A stretch of DNA of 42,436 bases from Parachlorella kessleri (Eukaryota; Chlorophyta; Trebouxiophyceae; Chlorellales; Chlorellaceae). Position 1 is the stretch's first letter; the number at the start of each line of letters is the position of its first letter. The position numbers and the translations under genes are program-made. The notes beneath the pieces are model-generated. The model made no database searches and was not told the DNA's origin. It saw nothing but the letters and a program-made list of their open reading frames with translations. Positions 35,201 through 42,436 of this stretch are shown here, one piece after another. The DNA lies in assembly GCA_001598975.1 (NCBI GenBank), contig BBXU01002240.1, positions 1 through 42,436 on the forward strand, in the 5' to 3' direction.

Positions 35201-37790
35201 CAAGAGGACAGAGGCTGGGGGCTTGGCTGTGCAGCTGTACAGCACGCCCTTGTGCAACAACGGTGCAGAGCAGCCCCGGGGCCAGCTAGTAGCCAGCAGA
35301 GCATAATAGAGCCTACAGACCAGAGCCGCTAAGTCCCAATAACATGACCAGACTCAGCTAGGCACCACTGCCCTACCCAAATTTGCCTGAGACTCGCCAC
35401 TTGCCTACCCGCCTACCCAGAGCAAGCCATGATTTACCCAGCTGGACCCACCTGGCGCTGACGTGACAGTGGCCAGCAGTTGGAAGCCAGGCGCCGCCGT
35501 CACCACCTCCCCGCGTGCCGCGACGTGGAGCGTGCGGCGCTCCAGGAGGGGGACCAGCGCCGCCAGCACCTCGGCGGGGGCCAGGTTGATGTCCTCCACC
35601 AGCACCCAGCGACCCTGGGAGACGGCCTGAAGAAAGCAGGGCGGGAGGGGGGCCAGCGGTTCAAGACAGAAGGATAGTATTGTTGTTGGCGGGGAGGAGC
35701 TGCGATGCGGCCAGGCGGGCTAAGGCTGACCATCTACTCAGCCGTGGGTGGGCAGCTGCAAGACAGGCGCATGCTCTAGGCAGCGGACTAGACAGCAGTA
35801 GACTTGTCACCATGCCCACACGCGACACTTCTCGCTGACGTCCTAACAGGAGGCCCTGCGCCGCCCTCGTCAGCCCCCTTGGCTCGGCCCCCTGCGCACC
35901 TGCGCCAGCGGCCCCGGCTGCCAGGTGAACTCGCCCGGGCGTGCTGTGGTGATGTAGGCCCCCACCAGGGTCTTGCTGTCCATCTGGTCATCCAGGTGGA
36001 GGCGCACCATGCCTGCAGCAGACAACACGGGCGCCGCCGCTCGACAGGCCCAGGGGGGTGGGTGGGGCACGCGAGGTGCCCAGGGTAGGCAGGGCTCACC
36101 CTGGAGGATTTTTCTTGCCCATGCCAAGTAACACAACTATGAGTCAAGCGCCCGGGGGGGATAGCCAGTTGCACACAGCAGATGCTGCAGGCTCGTTGGC
36201 ACAAATATGACAACGGTGGTAACCAGGCGTCGCCCTCCTACGTCGTAGCAGTGCCTTGCGCGCCGCCTCCCTACTCCCTCTTACCCTCAGCGTTGCCGGT
36301 CAACCCGGCCACATGCTCCACCAGTGCTGACTTGCCGCTGCCGGGGGGTCCCTCCAGCAGCACAGGGCTGCCCATGCACAGCCCTAGCGCCACCGCCTGC
36401 AGGTTGCGCTCCACAGAGGACGTATGTACCAGCGGGTGGCCTCCCATGGGCGCTGCCGTGCCTGCTGTCCCTGCTGTGCTCTGCCTGACGGGCAGCTCCA
36501 GGCCCCCGACGTTCACATAGCCGGGAATGGGGCCTAGTAGGGAGTTTGACGACCCTGTCAAGCTGCCCGCAGGTGCCGCTGAAACATAAACGTCACCGTA
36601 CTTGCGCTTGCGGCTGCCTGTGCTGTCCTGGCTACCGCCGAGACTGCTGTCTCTGCCCTTGGCCATGCCAAGCCTCCCTCCTTCATCAGCCGTGCCGTCA
36701 CCGCTGTCCGGCAGCGGAAGCAGTGCTGCCGCGCGGTAGGCTGCACACAGTGCCTGCTTGGCCTGCCACCGCTGCGAACAGTCAAACTCATCCTGCTGAG
36801 TCAGCACACGCTGCGCCAGCTCAGCGGTCTTAGCATCCCCCAGCCCTAGCGCAAATGCCATGCACTGCACAGCGCAGTACCGCACATCGGGGTCAGCGTG
36901 GCGCAGCAGGCCCAGCAGCGCTGACCAGCGCCACAAGCGGCGCAGCTGAGCTGACAGCTCCAAGCCCTGCAGCGTTGCCTGCGCCAGCTGCGCATCGCTG
37001 GGCCTGCCCAAAGAGGGCGAGACTGGTTGCAGGGCTGCTATCCCTGCTGCTGCTGGGGCTGCTGCTGCTTGGCCTGGCAGCTGGGGCGAGCTGATGTAAT
37101 CAAAGGGGGCGGGCGCAAACTGGAAGTACTGGATGACCAGCCTGCGACACACCACAGCACATTTTCATTCAGCAGCAAACTAACAGCAGAGTTGTCCCTC
37201 AGACCTCTTCCCCTTCTAGGCTTTCCACCCAGAATCGCAAGCCCTACTCAAAACAAATTAAGACCACACATGGACTCTGTGCCGCAGCTCAGTTCCCAGC
37301 GACCTTGTCTGAATGATCAGTTGCCTGCCTGGCAGCTGCTGCAGCCCAATCTATGAAATACATAGCCAGCTCACCCCTCAAGGTGGGGTGCCAGCCCCAG
37401 CAGAGCCACCAGGGCCACTGCCATCTCCACGCTGGGTCCTGCCCGGATTGCCCCTGCCTGCTCTTCCTGCCCTGGTGCCGCAGCATCCTGGACCAGCTTG
37501 GCCACCACACGCAGCAGAAGGGGTCGGAAGATGCTGCCGACAGGGAGCGTTGAGTCTGGGCGCAGCAGCAGCCTGGACACTGAGGCCAGGCACTGCTGAG
37601 GTGCAGTCACCTGCAGGCAACGAAAGTGTGGTAAACCGTTGGCAAGAGGCAAACACGCAGGGGAGTTTAAACATGGCAGTAACGACGCACGCCTCACATC
37701 GCGAGGAAGGAGCTCCTCGGGGATCGCTCCTTGGCTTGCCGCACCAAGCCTGGAAAATGCATCCGTAAAGTCAAAGGCCGTAGCAGTCAT
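1..37790 (-). CDS. MDN1: Midasin (MDN1/Rea1), giant AAA+ ATPase of 60S ribosome assembly; 3' end beyond the window
   Basis: The product is a nuclear dynein-related ATPase that strips assembly factors from pre-60S particles. Its MIDAS domain pulls on ubiquitin-like domains of Ytm1/WDR12 and Rsa4/NLE1 (established for the family). I chained 70 exons on conserved motifs and splice sites; the phase fits at every one of the 69 junctions, giving about 5,650 residues before the left edge. Six AAA+ modules each have a Walker A (GPPGSGKS, GETGTGKT, GPTSSGKT, GETGTGKT, GSPGVGKT, GPPSSGKT) and a Walker B-type motif. A long linker and an acidic tail with the family motif FELPEDLNLD follow. Yeast and human proteins are about 4,900 and 5,600 residues, so this one is slightly long, mainly through Ala/Gln/Gly-rich inserts. 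The ATG at 37790 is the first after an in-frame TGA 12 nt upstream. No internal stop or frameshift was seen. The MIDAS domain is outside the window. Confidence 0.95.
2679..16278 (-). other. MDN1: Midasin exons 40-65: long linker/stalk region
   Basis: Exons: 16278-15271 (start provisional), 15039-14905, 14667-14303, 13978-13333, 13084-12736, 12557-12247, 12060-11808, 11500-11318, 11007-10814, 10362-10237, 10022-9515, 9287-9175, 8910-8785, 8597-8267, 8062-7836, 7653-7453 (start provisional), 7278-7195, 6981-6745, 6468-6336, 6117-5668, 5416-5226, 4973-4806, 4521-4303, 4075-3791, 3572-3313, 3079-2679. They encode about 2,500 mostly helical, Ala/Leu/Gln-rich residues linking the ring to the acidic tail. 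Family landmarks are DFVTLAKWEDRGYYAQR (exon 58), RSRKKKALTDLLKGLAAAG (exon 60) and YYYRTLARMQRL (exon 61). Exons 46 and 51 end in GC donors (11807, 9174). Sequence is poorly conserved outside the landmarks, so the weaker acceptors could shift by a few codons. Confidence 0.8.
3280..3304. repeat. GCAA-type microsatellite in midasin intron 64
   Basis: A short run of AAGC/GCAA units (about six, with one slip) sits between exons 3572-3313 and 3079-2679. Similar shorter GCAAGCAAGC runs occur in other introns, for example near 29120 and 4240. Confidence 0.7.
16567..19304 (-). other. MDN1: Midasin exons 34-39: AAA6 module
   Basis: Exons 19304-18997, 18815-18607 (acceptor provisional), 18364-17940, 17682-17491, 17248-17012 and 16783-16567. 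The first exon supplies the strand preceding AAA6 (SMLFMQRLRTAADRTHA), expected right after AAA5 in the family. Walker A is GPPSSGKT (about residue 2382), then LTSGTDTSDLLGGFEQ. The Walker B position is WVLLDNANLCNPTVLDRLN; D-N instead of D-E is the family norm in AAA6, suggesting this site does not hydrolyse ATP. The junction of exons 37 and 38 restores DPRHGEVSRAMRNRGIEIF, which is diagnostic of midasin. Exon 39 is lid sequence (SLRQLKHWAQLAAAL, then VYVQGEGFEEA). Confidence 0.9.
18371..18394. repeat. CAGCA pentamer array next to the exon 36 acceptor
   Basis: About five CAGCA units lie immediately upstream (minus sense) of the acceptor CTGTAG|GAG at 18365/18364. On the coding strand the array reads TGCTG repeats and so stands where the pyrimidine tract of the intron should be. 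Confidence 0.75.
19693..21549 (+). CDS. UBFD1: UBFD1-like protein (ubiquitin-like domain plus C-terminal UBFD1 domain), nested in a midasin intron
   Basis: Six exons: 19693-19894, 19978-20045, 20232-20390, 20682-20795, 21010-21166, 21461-21549, with consistent phases, give 262 residues (human UBFD1 is about 309). A Pro/Ala-rich start precedes a ubiquitin-like fold at about residues 35-105: IQLKVQFGKDAVTVE, TVGDLKKDIEERTGIPPSNQ, LLYKGQLKD, GSKIMVIGS. A linker with EQHKKIIAKGRPDDGWPGIK leads to the C-terminal domain from about residue 182 (VRLTFKNEIGQVWVG, LQLG, LWLYYVPSQSVSGIKL). Human UBFD1 is a polyubiquitin-binding protein linked to NF-kB; its role in algae is unknown. An in-frame TGA lies 6 nt upstream of the ATG, fixing the start. 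Exon 3 ends with a GC donor (AAG|GCAAGC). The whole gene sits antisense inside the midasin intron 19305-22200. Confidence 0.88.
21583..21587 (+). terminator. TGTAA polyadenylation motif of the nested UBFD1 gene
   Basis: TGTAA lies 34 nt after the UBFD1 stop codon, and a second copy at 21703-21707 gives a more typical 3' UTR length. Either would end the transcript well inside the host midasin intron, before the midasin exon at 22201. Confidence 0.4.
22201..24132 (-). other. MDN1: Midasin exons 29-33: AAA5 module
   Basis: Exons 24132-23902, 23534-23432, 23148-22950, 22722-22623 and 22405-22201. Walker A is GSPGVGKTSL (about residue 2038). Exon 30 reads LVRINLSEQTDMMDLLGADLP; exon 31 has Walker B WVLLDELNLANQTVLEGLN, then AEVFIPELGRTF and FRVFAAQNPLQ. 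Exon 32 gives the very conserved EGGGRKGLPKSFLNRF. Exon 32 ends with a GC donor (CAG|GCAAGT at 22622). Exon 33 ends with WEFNLRDLLRWCELAEAA and an Ala-rich tail at a phase-2 GTGGGT donor (22200). The intron that follows is the one that houses the UBFD1 gene. Confidence 0.9.
24393..26428 (-). other. MDN1: Midasin exons 25-28: AAA4 module
   Basis: Exons 26428-26246, 25980-25567, 25282-25056 and 24812-24393. Exon 25 has Walker A GETGTGKTTVCQ (about residue 1582) and NCNQHTEVSDFLGGFRPN. Exon 26 begins with a Gln/Ala-rich helical stretch and ends with FEWVDGPLVEAMKRGD and Walker B IILVDELNLAEDAVLERLN. Exon 27 carries VLEPGRTLTLAERGG, the sensor FRLVATMNPGGDYGKKELSP and the arginine-finger segment ALANRFTSIWVP. 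Exon 28 is the helical lid (DLVVPRLLDFWSFF ... LSVRDLLAWAHF). All junction phases agree (2, 2, 1, 1). The order of motifs matches the family. Confidence 0.9.
26737..29792 (-). other. MDN1: Midasin exons 17-24: AAA3 module and Gly-rich connector
   Basis: Exons 29792-29691, 29232-29164, 28890-28814, 28628-28500, 28199-28122, 27807-27682, 27499-27367 and 27035-26737. Walker A GPTSSGKT opens exon 17 (about residue 1227). Exon 18 reads EYLGSYVSDESGRLVF, exon 19 has Walker B WIVLDELNLAPTEVLEALNR, exon 20 has the sensor segment FATQNPPGIYAGRKTLSR, and exon 21 has FRSRFLELHVDDIP. Exon 20 ends with a GC donor (AG|GCAAGT at 28499); only this junction restores LSR-AFRSRF in frame. Exon 22 ends HGFITPRDLFR and exon 23 begins WAGRGAVGYQQL. 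Exon 24 contains an Ala/Gln stretch and a GGSSGGGGGSS run, a flexible connector before AAA4 that I do not recall as conserved in the family. Confidence 0.9.
29379..29409 (+). repeat. G-rich hexamer array, predicted G-quadruplex motif
   Basis: Five GGG runs separated by three-base loops (ATT, ATT, AAT, AAT) satisfy the standard G3N1-7 quadruplex pattern on the plus strand, the template strand for midasin. It lies in the 458-bp intron between exons 29792-29691 and 29232-29164. A run of 12 C at 29541-29552 is in the same intron. Confidence 0.75.
31244..31288. repeat. Pentanucleotide array (GACCT)n in midasin intron 13
   Basis: About nine units of GACCT, the eighth changed to GAGCT, fill this stretch. 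On the coding (minus) strand it reads as repeated CAGGT, so every unit resembles a splice donor junction. It lies in the intron between exons 31665-31493 and 31166-31059. Confidence 0.85.
33023..33120. repeat. 49-bp imperfect tandem duplication in midasin intron 9
   Basis: Two adjacent copies, 33023-33071 and 33072-33120, share GCCAGCGCAGCGCTCAGCC and the CACGCCT...GTC end, with a handful of substitutions. It begins just upstream (minus sense) of the acceptor of exon 10 at 33016. It looks like a simple local duplication. Confidence 0.8.
34760..37790 (-). other. MDN1: Midasin exons 1-6: N-terminal domain and AAA1
   Basis: Exons 37790-37698, 37610-37375, 37141-36285, 36012-35900, 35626-35452 and 35169-34760 cover residues 1 to about 628. 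The N-terminal domain precedes AAA1. Walker A GPPGSGKS is at 36351-36328 (about residue 373). The next exon has the family signature QMDSKTLVGAY followed by PGEFTWQPG. The Walker B position reads WVLVEDIN; an E-D order instead of D-E at this site is normal for AAA1 of midasin. Exon 6 holds the sensor/lid part, including RHFSLRDLGKW. Exon 6 also carries a low-complexity acidic insert (HEDTDGGDDSD) flanked by Ser/Arg/Gln-rich sequence. Intron 1 is only 87 nt, a multiple of three, and has no in-frame stop. Confidence 0.9.
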
Positions 37791-38130
37791 CTGGAAAGTT
37801 CAATTCTATCTGCAAACGGGACATGCTACATTAAAGAGTTGCAGGAAATGGCATGCATGCGCCTCGGTACATGCACGCAAACCATCACTCCCCACCCTTT
37901 CCTCAGACAAGAGGAGGAGAAAATAATATCACTATGAGTGCCCATAACACCAGGACTTCACAATGACTTGCTGTGCGTGCTGACTGCCACGGTGGCCTGC
38001 CACCTGTGGGCTCTCACACGCCATGGAAGTCATGCTGAAAACTTTCGTAATATATGACCCTGGATGGAGGCCTGGCCGTATCTACATCAAGGCCAGCAAG
38101 GCTGGTGTAGCCTAGTTGGTCATACTACTA

Positions 38131-38351
38131 GCAAGGATGCCGCCAGAAGGGCAGAAGCAGTTTTCATCATTTATTACTACCGGGCTCGATGTTACTCAGG
38201 GCAATCATGACCCCATGCACGCACCGGCTCACCTCCAAGTGCTGCTTGAGGTTCCCCAATTCGTGCATGGGGTCATGGTTGCCCTGAGTAACATCGAGCC
38301 CGGTAGTAAGAAGTGGTGAGAACTGCTTCTGCCCTTCGGCGGCATCCTTGC
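38131..38351. repeat. Foldback element: 90-bp inverted repeat with 40-bp loop
   Basis: The left arm (38131-38221) and right arm (38262-38351) are reverse complements over about 90 bp, with about six differences including one indel. They are separated by about 40 bp. Both arms share GGGCTCGATGTTACTCAGGG and CATGACCCCATGCACG. Transcribed from either strand it would form a long hairpin. It could be a small non-autonomous foldback transposon (MITE) or a hairpin small-RNA precursor. No transposase and no clear target-site duplication were seen. Short open frames across it on both strands are by-products of the repeat. Confidence 0.85.
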
Positions 38352-38787
38352 AGGTGTGACCATCCATTCTTGCATGCTCCACAGTCATGCAGTTGCTGCA
38401 TTAGCCTCGTTGTCCCAGGCTCAAGAGGCAGAAGCAGCTCCTAGCTTCAGGCTGAAGCCACCAACCTGAGTAGTGAGGCATCTATGCTCCTTACTGGGCC
38501 TCGTGCAAGTAACCAAGGTCCACCTGTGAGGTGTTTTACAGTCTGGCCTTGATAATGCTAGTGATGCAAGGTGCATAACGAACAAGCTTTAAAGCTCGAG
38601 TTGTTGGGTCAATCAATACCAGCTGTGCTAGCATCGCTCGATGAAGCTATCACACCCACTGGAAAGGCTGTAAAATCAGCTTGCAAAGCGAACAATATGA
38701 GCACAGCCAATTCATAACACAATGATACAGCTCATGTTCGAATAATACATCATTAATGAAGGTTTACAAGCATGCACCAACTGGACG

Positions 38788-38792
38788 TTACA
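38788..38792 (-). terminator. TGTAA polyadenylation motif of the prolyl 4-hydroxylase gene
   Basis: On the minus strand TGTAA occurs here, about 125 nt past the stop codon, and again at 38768-38764. TGTAA is the usual polyadenylation motif in chlorophyte green algae. Which copy is used cannot be told from sequence. Confidence 0.4.
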
Positions 38793-38915
38793 AGAGTTGG
38801 CCACCTGTGGCCACTGGAAGGAGTTACGCTTGGGGGCGACGGTTATAGATATACCTTGTCCACCACACAGGGCATACACCCTTCCACCAGCCTTCGGCAC
38901 CGCATCATACTCGTG

Positions 38916-41900
38916 TTATAAATCGTTCGGGTCATCTGACAAGAGCAGGTACCCCTGCCGTTCCCTGTTGCGGTTCTTGCAAGCCAGGTCCCAGGGCTGG
39001 CAGACCTTGCAGACTTCACACGCAGCTCTGCACGCTCCCAGGCTGAAGGCATCCCCTCGCATGAAGTTCGGGTTGCGCTCACACTCCCCTGCGGCCAGCA
39101 GCAACCATGGGCGGGCGGCACGGAACCTTGGTGGCAACCCAAGCAGCCGATGCTTTCGAGGTTGCTGGCCTTCCTCACCGAACTCGCATAACAGTACACA
39201 TGGCGGCTGGCACACAGGCGAGGCCTGCAGGCCATCCACTGCTTGCCATGGCCTGAGGTGGGCGCGCAGCTGCGTTGTGCGGAGCTCCACGCAACACACC
39301 TAGTGCTGACTGTGGCCAGCCAGCCAGCCAGCCTGCCAGCCCCGCCAGCAAGGCGGCCAGCTGAGTACCTCAGCGTGCCCACCTTTCCTGGCCCAGTCTT
39401 CGCACGCCTCCTCCCTGTCCACACACTCCTCAGGCAGTACCACCTTGTCATTCTGCACAAGAGAACAGCGGGCTTCCTAAGGTTAGCGGTCCCCATGCCA
39501 GCTCTCGAGTCGCCAGCAGAGGAATCTGTGCTTGCAGCAGTCTGTAGCTCACTGCTGACAGCACGGCCTGCGCCTCCAAGCCACACCGGCTGCAGCCTCT
39601 GGTCAGGCAGAAAGGCAGGGAGTGAAGGCCGCAGCTTCATCCCACCCACCCCACCCACTGCCTACCTTCCGCTTCCCTAGGTCTTGCTCCCTGAAGGGCT
39701 CGGTGTGGATCCATTTGATGGCAACCTGTACGGTGTTGGAGCAGGGTTCCGCACATGTCAGCTAGGAGTTTGTTAGGAGGGTGACAGCTGTCTAGAACTT
39801 AGAGCTGGATGCCTGGTCTGGTCTGGGGACTTGCCTGCAGTAGGTGCACCTTCACGCTGGCCCACAGGTAGCACAAAAGAGCTGGCCAGGGCGGACCACC
39901 CCCGTTGCTGCGCAGCCAAGGCAATGTAACTGAAGGAGCTTTTGCACTCTGGCAACGCGCCCTGCTCGCTCGCCACCTGTGCTTCAGATCAGCCGCACTT
40001 ACCCACTTGATGCCCTTGAGGACGGGGCAGGCGGTGTGCATGGACAGCCGGTCCTGCGACCCGTCCGGCTTGAGTCTGCAGTAACGCAAGGCATCCAAGG
40101 CTCACAACCTTGGTGGGCGGACGAAGCTGAGCCAACGTGTCAAGAGCTTCTCGAATGGCAAAATGCTGGCCTGGATTCAAGGCCGATTCCATAGCAAGGG
40201 TGCAGTGATGCCGCACAGCCAGTCACCTTGCCAATGATGCCGTGACTCACCCCCAGAAGACCAGAGCATCGCCCTTCTTGGGCTTCATGGCTACATGCCC
40301 CTCCGCACAGTCGCTGAAAGGCCCCAGCTTGCGAGGCAGGGAGGGGTCTATCCACTTGGAGTCCTGCAGCGAACAATGCTGAAAACATGCTGAGGTTTCA
40401 TGTGACAAAGAGAGTGCACGATTTGGCATAGGTACGCCTACACAGGCCATCCAACAACAAGGGGGCGCTGGCAGGTCGTCCAGCCAGGCCAGGCACGCCT
40501 AGCAGCTCAGCTGGGACATGGTATGACAGGTTTTGGACAGTAAAACCGGGGACATGGCTGCCGCCCATATCTCATCTCCGTTCTCACCACCAGGCCGTAC
40601 ACCAGGAAGTGACTGACGCTTATCCCTACTGGCCACCTAAACCCACCAGCGAGAAGGTTGTCTCGCCGCCCTCCTCCGGGGTGCTCAGGTACCTGCAGCC
40701 AGCCAGCACCGCCGGCCACATCCCTTGCCAGCTGCGGGCTTTGCAGTCGTCCTGACAGCCAAAAGCATGCACCACTGCTCCTGCACCGCTCGCCACCAAG
40801 ACATTTCCCACAAGCTTGTCCGTAAGCCAGCCCAGCCCAGCACAGGCCAGGGACGCTGGGTATCTGGTCGACCAGGCCACCCACAGGCACTGCTGTGTTG
40901 TGGTTGTTGCGGAGGACTGAGTGCTATTCCTCTTCACCTCTTATCACCAAATCGACAGTAGATGACAGTGTGCACGTCGCGGGACTCACATGAGTACTGT
41001 GGCTATTCGTGGGGACTTCTCGGCGCTGACGCTGTCGTAGTGGGCACCGTACTTCTGGGAATGCTCATACCTACACAAAGTGGTAGGCTGGGCTTGCCAT
41101 ACATGCATCATGTGGGGTCGTCTGTGTGTGTGTTTTTTGTGGGGGGGGAGGGGGGCAGTTGCCCGCCCTCAGTGACCGGTCCCTCTGGCACAAGTTGGTC
41201 TTTTGGCAAGCTAGGCCAAGGGCCAAAGACATGAGTGGAGCCCGGGAACTTGCCTGAGCACCTGGGTATCCTCCTGGTGGGAGACGGGTAGCTTGGTCCA
41301 GAGCGACACCCTGTCCTCGATGCTGCTCATGACAGGGTCTTGCAGCCGGCTGCAAGGATACATCCTTCTGGCTTTGCAACAGTTGCACAGCAGGTTGGGG
41401 CAACAGACATTCTCCATTATCTTTACGTTCCCAGGGTTGCGAGCATATGCCAGCTTGCTTTCAGAGTGGCTATCTGAGCAAGATGAGGATACTGAGCACT
41501 GAGCAAGATGAGGATAGTGAGGAAATTTTGTGCTAGCCTGCAAAATGCGTACGGTTTATGCCAACAGGTTGCTGAGGTATCAGAAGCATGTGCCACCCAC
41601 TTGATAAAAGTGCCATATGACGTTCGAATCTCGTCCACAACACTTGCTGAGTTTAAGTCGCCAACCACAGTCGACCTCTTCATCTGCAGGTGGTCACAGC
41701 TTGGACCTCAGGTTCAGAGCCAAGGGAAGCTCCCAATGCTGGGCACAAGCTGTAGCTAGCTTGCTGGCTATCACAGCCTTAATATGGCATGCAATTCCTC
41801 AGCCCCTTGCTGCTACACTCACAAAAGGCCTGGAAAGCTTGATTATATGGTCTGCCTCTTCATCCGAGAGGAAATGGTGGTACACGAAGGCGCGGGGGTG

Positions 41901-41919
41901 CCAGCTCACCGGCTCCACC
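38916..41919 (-). CDS. Prolyl 4-hydroxylase (2-oxoglutarate/Fe(II) dioxygenase) with C-terminal ShKT domain; 5' end unresolved
   Basis: It hydroxylates peptidyl proline in secretory-pathway proteins using Fe(II), ascorbate, O2 and 2-oxoglutarate (family knowledge). Ten exons: 41919-41823, 41683-41601, 41349-41254, 41070-40990, 40692-40647, 40363-40251, 40075-40003, 39725-39666, 39452-39383, 39088-38916, about 297 residues with consistent phases. Motifs in order: [42 protein letters not shown] with the HxD iron ligands; [29 protein letters not shown] with the distal His and the Lys that binds 2-oxoglutarate. A Cys-rich ShKT module follows ([24 protein letters not shown], then CRAACEVC), as in plant and algal P4Hs; here it is an accessory domain. 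One intron has a GC donor (41253). The 41919 acceptor needs an upstream exon, so the true N-terminus, usually a signal anchor, is missing. Confidence 0.9.
41121..41157. repeat. TG/T/G low-complexity run in a prolyl 4-hydroxylase intron
   Basis: A (TG)n run passes into T6 and then G8-A-G6 on the plus strand. On the coding strand it gives a C-rich pyrimidine stretch in the intron between exons 41349-41254 and 41070-40990, about 50 bp before the acceptor. Confidence 0.7.
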
Positions 41920-42436
41920 CTGCAAGCAATCCGTGGCACCAGGCTGTCATCGCCACAGCAAGCACAGAAGGCGCCTGTTACCATTGATATCTTCCTTACC
42001 AAGACCTTCTATCCTTCTGCAAGGACCTGCCATCCACCCATACTTTTCCTGAAGGGGCACCTGCAGCGCCACTAAAGCCTTGATCAAGCGTGCTGCACAA
42101 GACGTAGTCACCACTCTGGAACCTTGCTTCCAACTCTCAGACCTGCTGTGGCAGCTAAGGGGACGCAGCAGAGTAGTAGCGCAAGCAAGGTGAGGGTCGA
42201 AGTCCACATGCCTTAACAAGGTCTGCGACGGGGACACGGTCCTATACATATGAAGTACAACGCAGCGATCAGGTAGTTGTGCAGTCGACGGGGAATGACG
42301 GTGTAGGCTGCAGATGCATGCAGCTGCGGGTCGCTTGTGCACGTATCACAGCAGGCATCTCATGGGGGCGCGGGGTTTGACGCCACAAGGGGCAGCAGTG
42401 CAAAGGCACTTTTAAGATGGAAATGCAAGTGACAAG
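41920..42436 (-). other. 5' region of the prolyl 4-hydroxylase gene, first exon(s) not resolved
   Basis: The exon ending the recognisable P4H sequence (41919) requires an upstream exon in phase 2. A good donor (TTG|GTAAGG, exon end about 42004) is present with an open frame back to about 42140, but that frame has no Met and no recognisable P4H sequence. Another frame is open to an ATG near 42342 but has the wrong phase for this acceptor. The N-terminal membrane or signal segment may therefore begin here or beyond the right edge. Nothing else is recognisable. Confidence 0.35.

Larger units (their letters stand above)
37791..38915. other. Intergenic region between P4H and midasin (both minus strand)
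   Basis: This 1.1 kb stretch contains no supported gene. It must hold the 3' UTR of the hydroxylase gene at its right end and the promoter and 5' UTR of midasin at its left end. It is less GC-rich than the genes beside it and includes the foldback element at 38131-38351. No clear TATA box was seen. Directly before the midasin ATG the minus strand reads TTTCCAG, which would also serve as a 3' splice site, so a 5' UTR intron is possible. Confidence 0.6.

Noticed and set aside
1..37790. Possible split of midasin into two genes at the UBFD1 insertion
   Set aside because: The exons on either side join in phase at good splice sites and hold the consecutive AAA5 and AAA6 parts, so a single host gene is the simpler reading.
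38116..38388. Two opposed short open frames with similar peptides (TTGLDVTQGNHDPMH)
   Set aside because: The similarity follows from the 90-bp inverted repeat being read from both strands, not from a protein-coding gene.
39303..39360. CAGCCAGC-type repeats as CRISPR or satellite sequence
   Set aside because: These are short four-base slips in an intron with no spacers and no cas genes; similar runs occur throughout this GC-rich sequence.

Overview
This window comes from an intron-rich, GC-rich eukaryotic nuclear genome, most likely a chlorophyte green alga. The reasons are dense short introns (mean about 260 bp in the main gene) with GTGAGT/GTGGGT-type donors and CAG acceptors, TGTAA-type polyadenylation motifs, Ala/Gln-rich inserts in conserved proteins, and plant/algal-type gene families. 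No bacterial operon, CRISPR array or recognisable RNA gene is present. Class and genus cannot be fixed from the sequence.

Layout. (1) From 37790 leftwards to the window edge, the minus strand carries a nearly complete gene for midasin (MDN1/Rea1), the giant dynein-like AAA+ ATPase that remodels pre-60S ribosomal particles. I could chain 70 exons with consistent reading phase. They encode about 5,650 residues: N-terminal domain, six AAA+ modules (Walker A sites near 36340, 33840, 29780, 26370, 23950 and 18750), a very long Ala-rich linker, and the start of the acidic D/E/Q-rich tail. The C-terminal MIDAS domain lies beyond the left edge. (2) One midasin intron, 19305-22200 between the AAA5 and AAA6 exons, is about ten times longer than average and contains a complete six-exon gene on the opposite strand, 19693-21549. 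It encodes a UBFD1-like protein (ubiquitin-like domain plus C-terminal UBFD1 domain). (3) After a 1.1 kb intergenic stretch with a strong foldback (inverted-repeat) element, the minus strand carries a prolyl 4-hydroxylase with a C-terminal ShKT domain (stop at 38916, at least ten exons, 5' end unresolved near 42000).

The three genes serve different processes: ribosome assembly, ubiquitin binding, and secretory-pathway hydroxylation. The sequence does not show that they work together. The most notable points are the nested antisense UBFD1 gene, the high share of GC-AG introns (7 of about 83, in all three genes), and the foldback element. I did not find an unknown multi-gene system.
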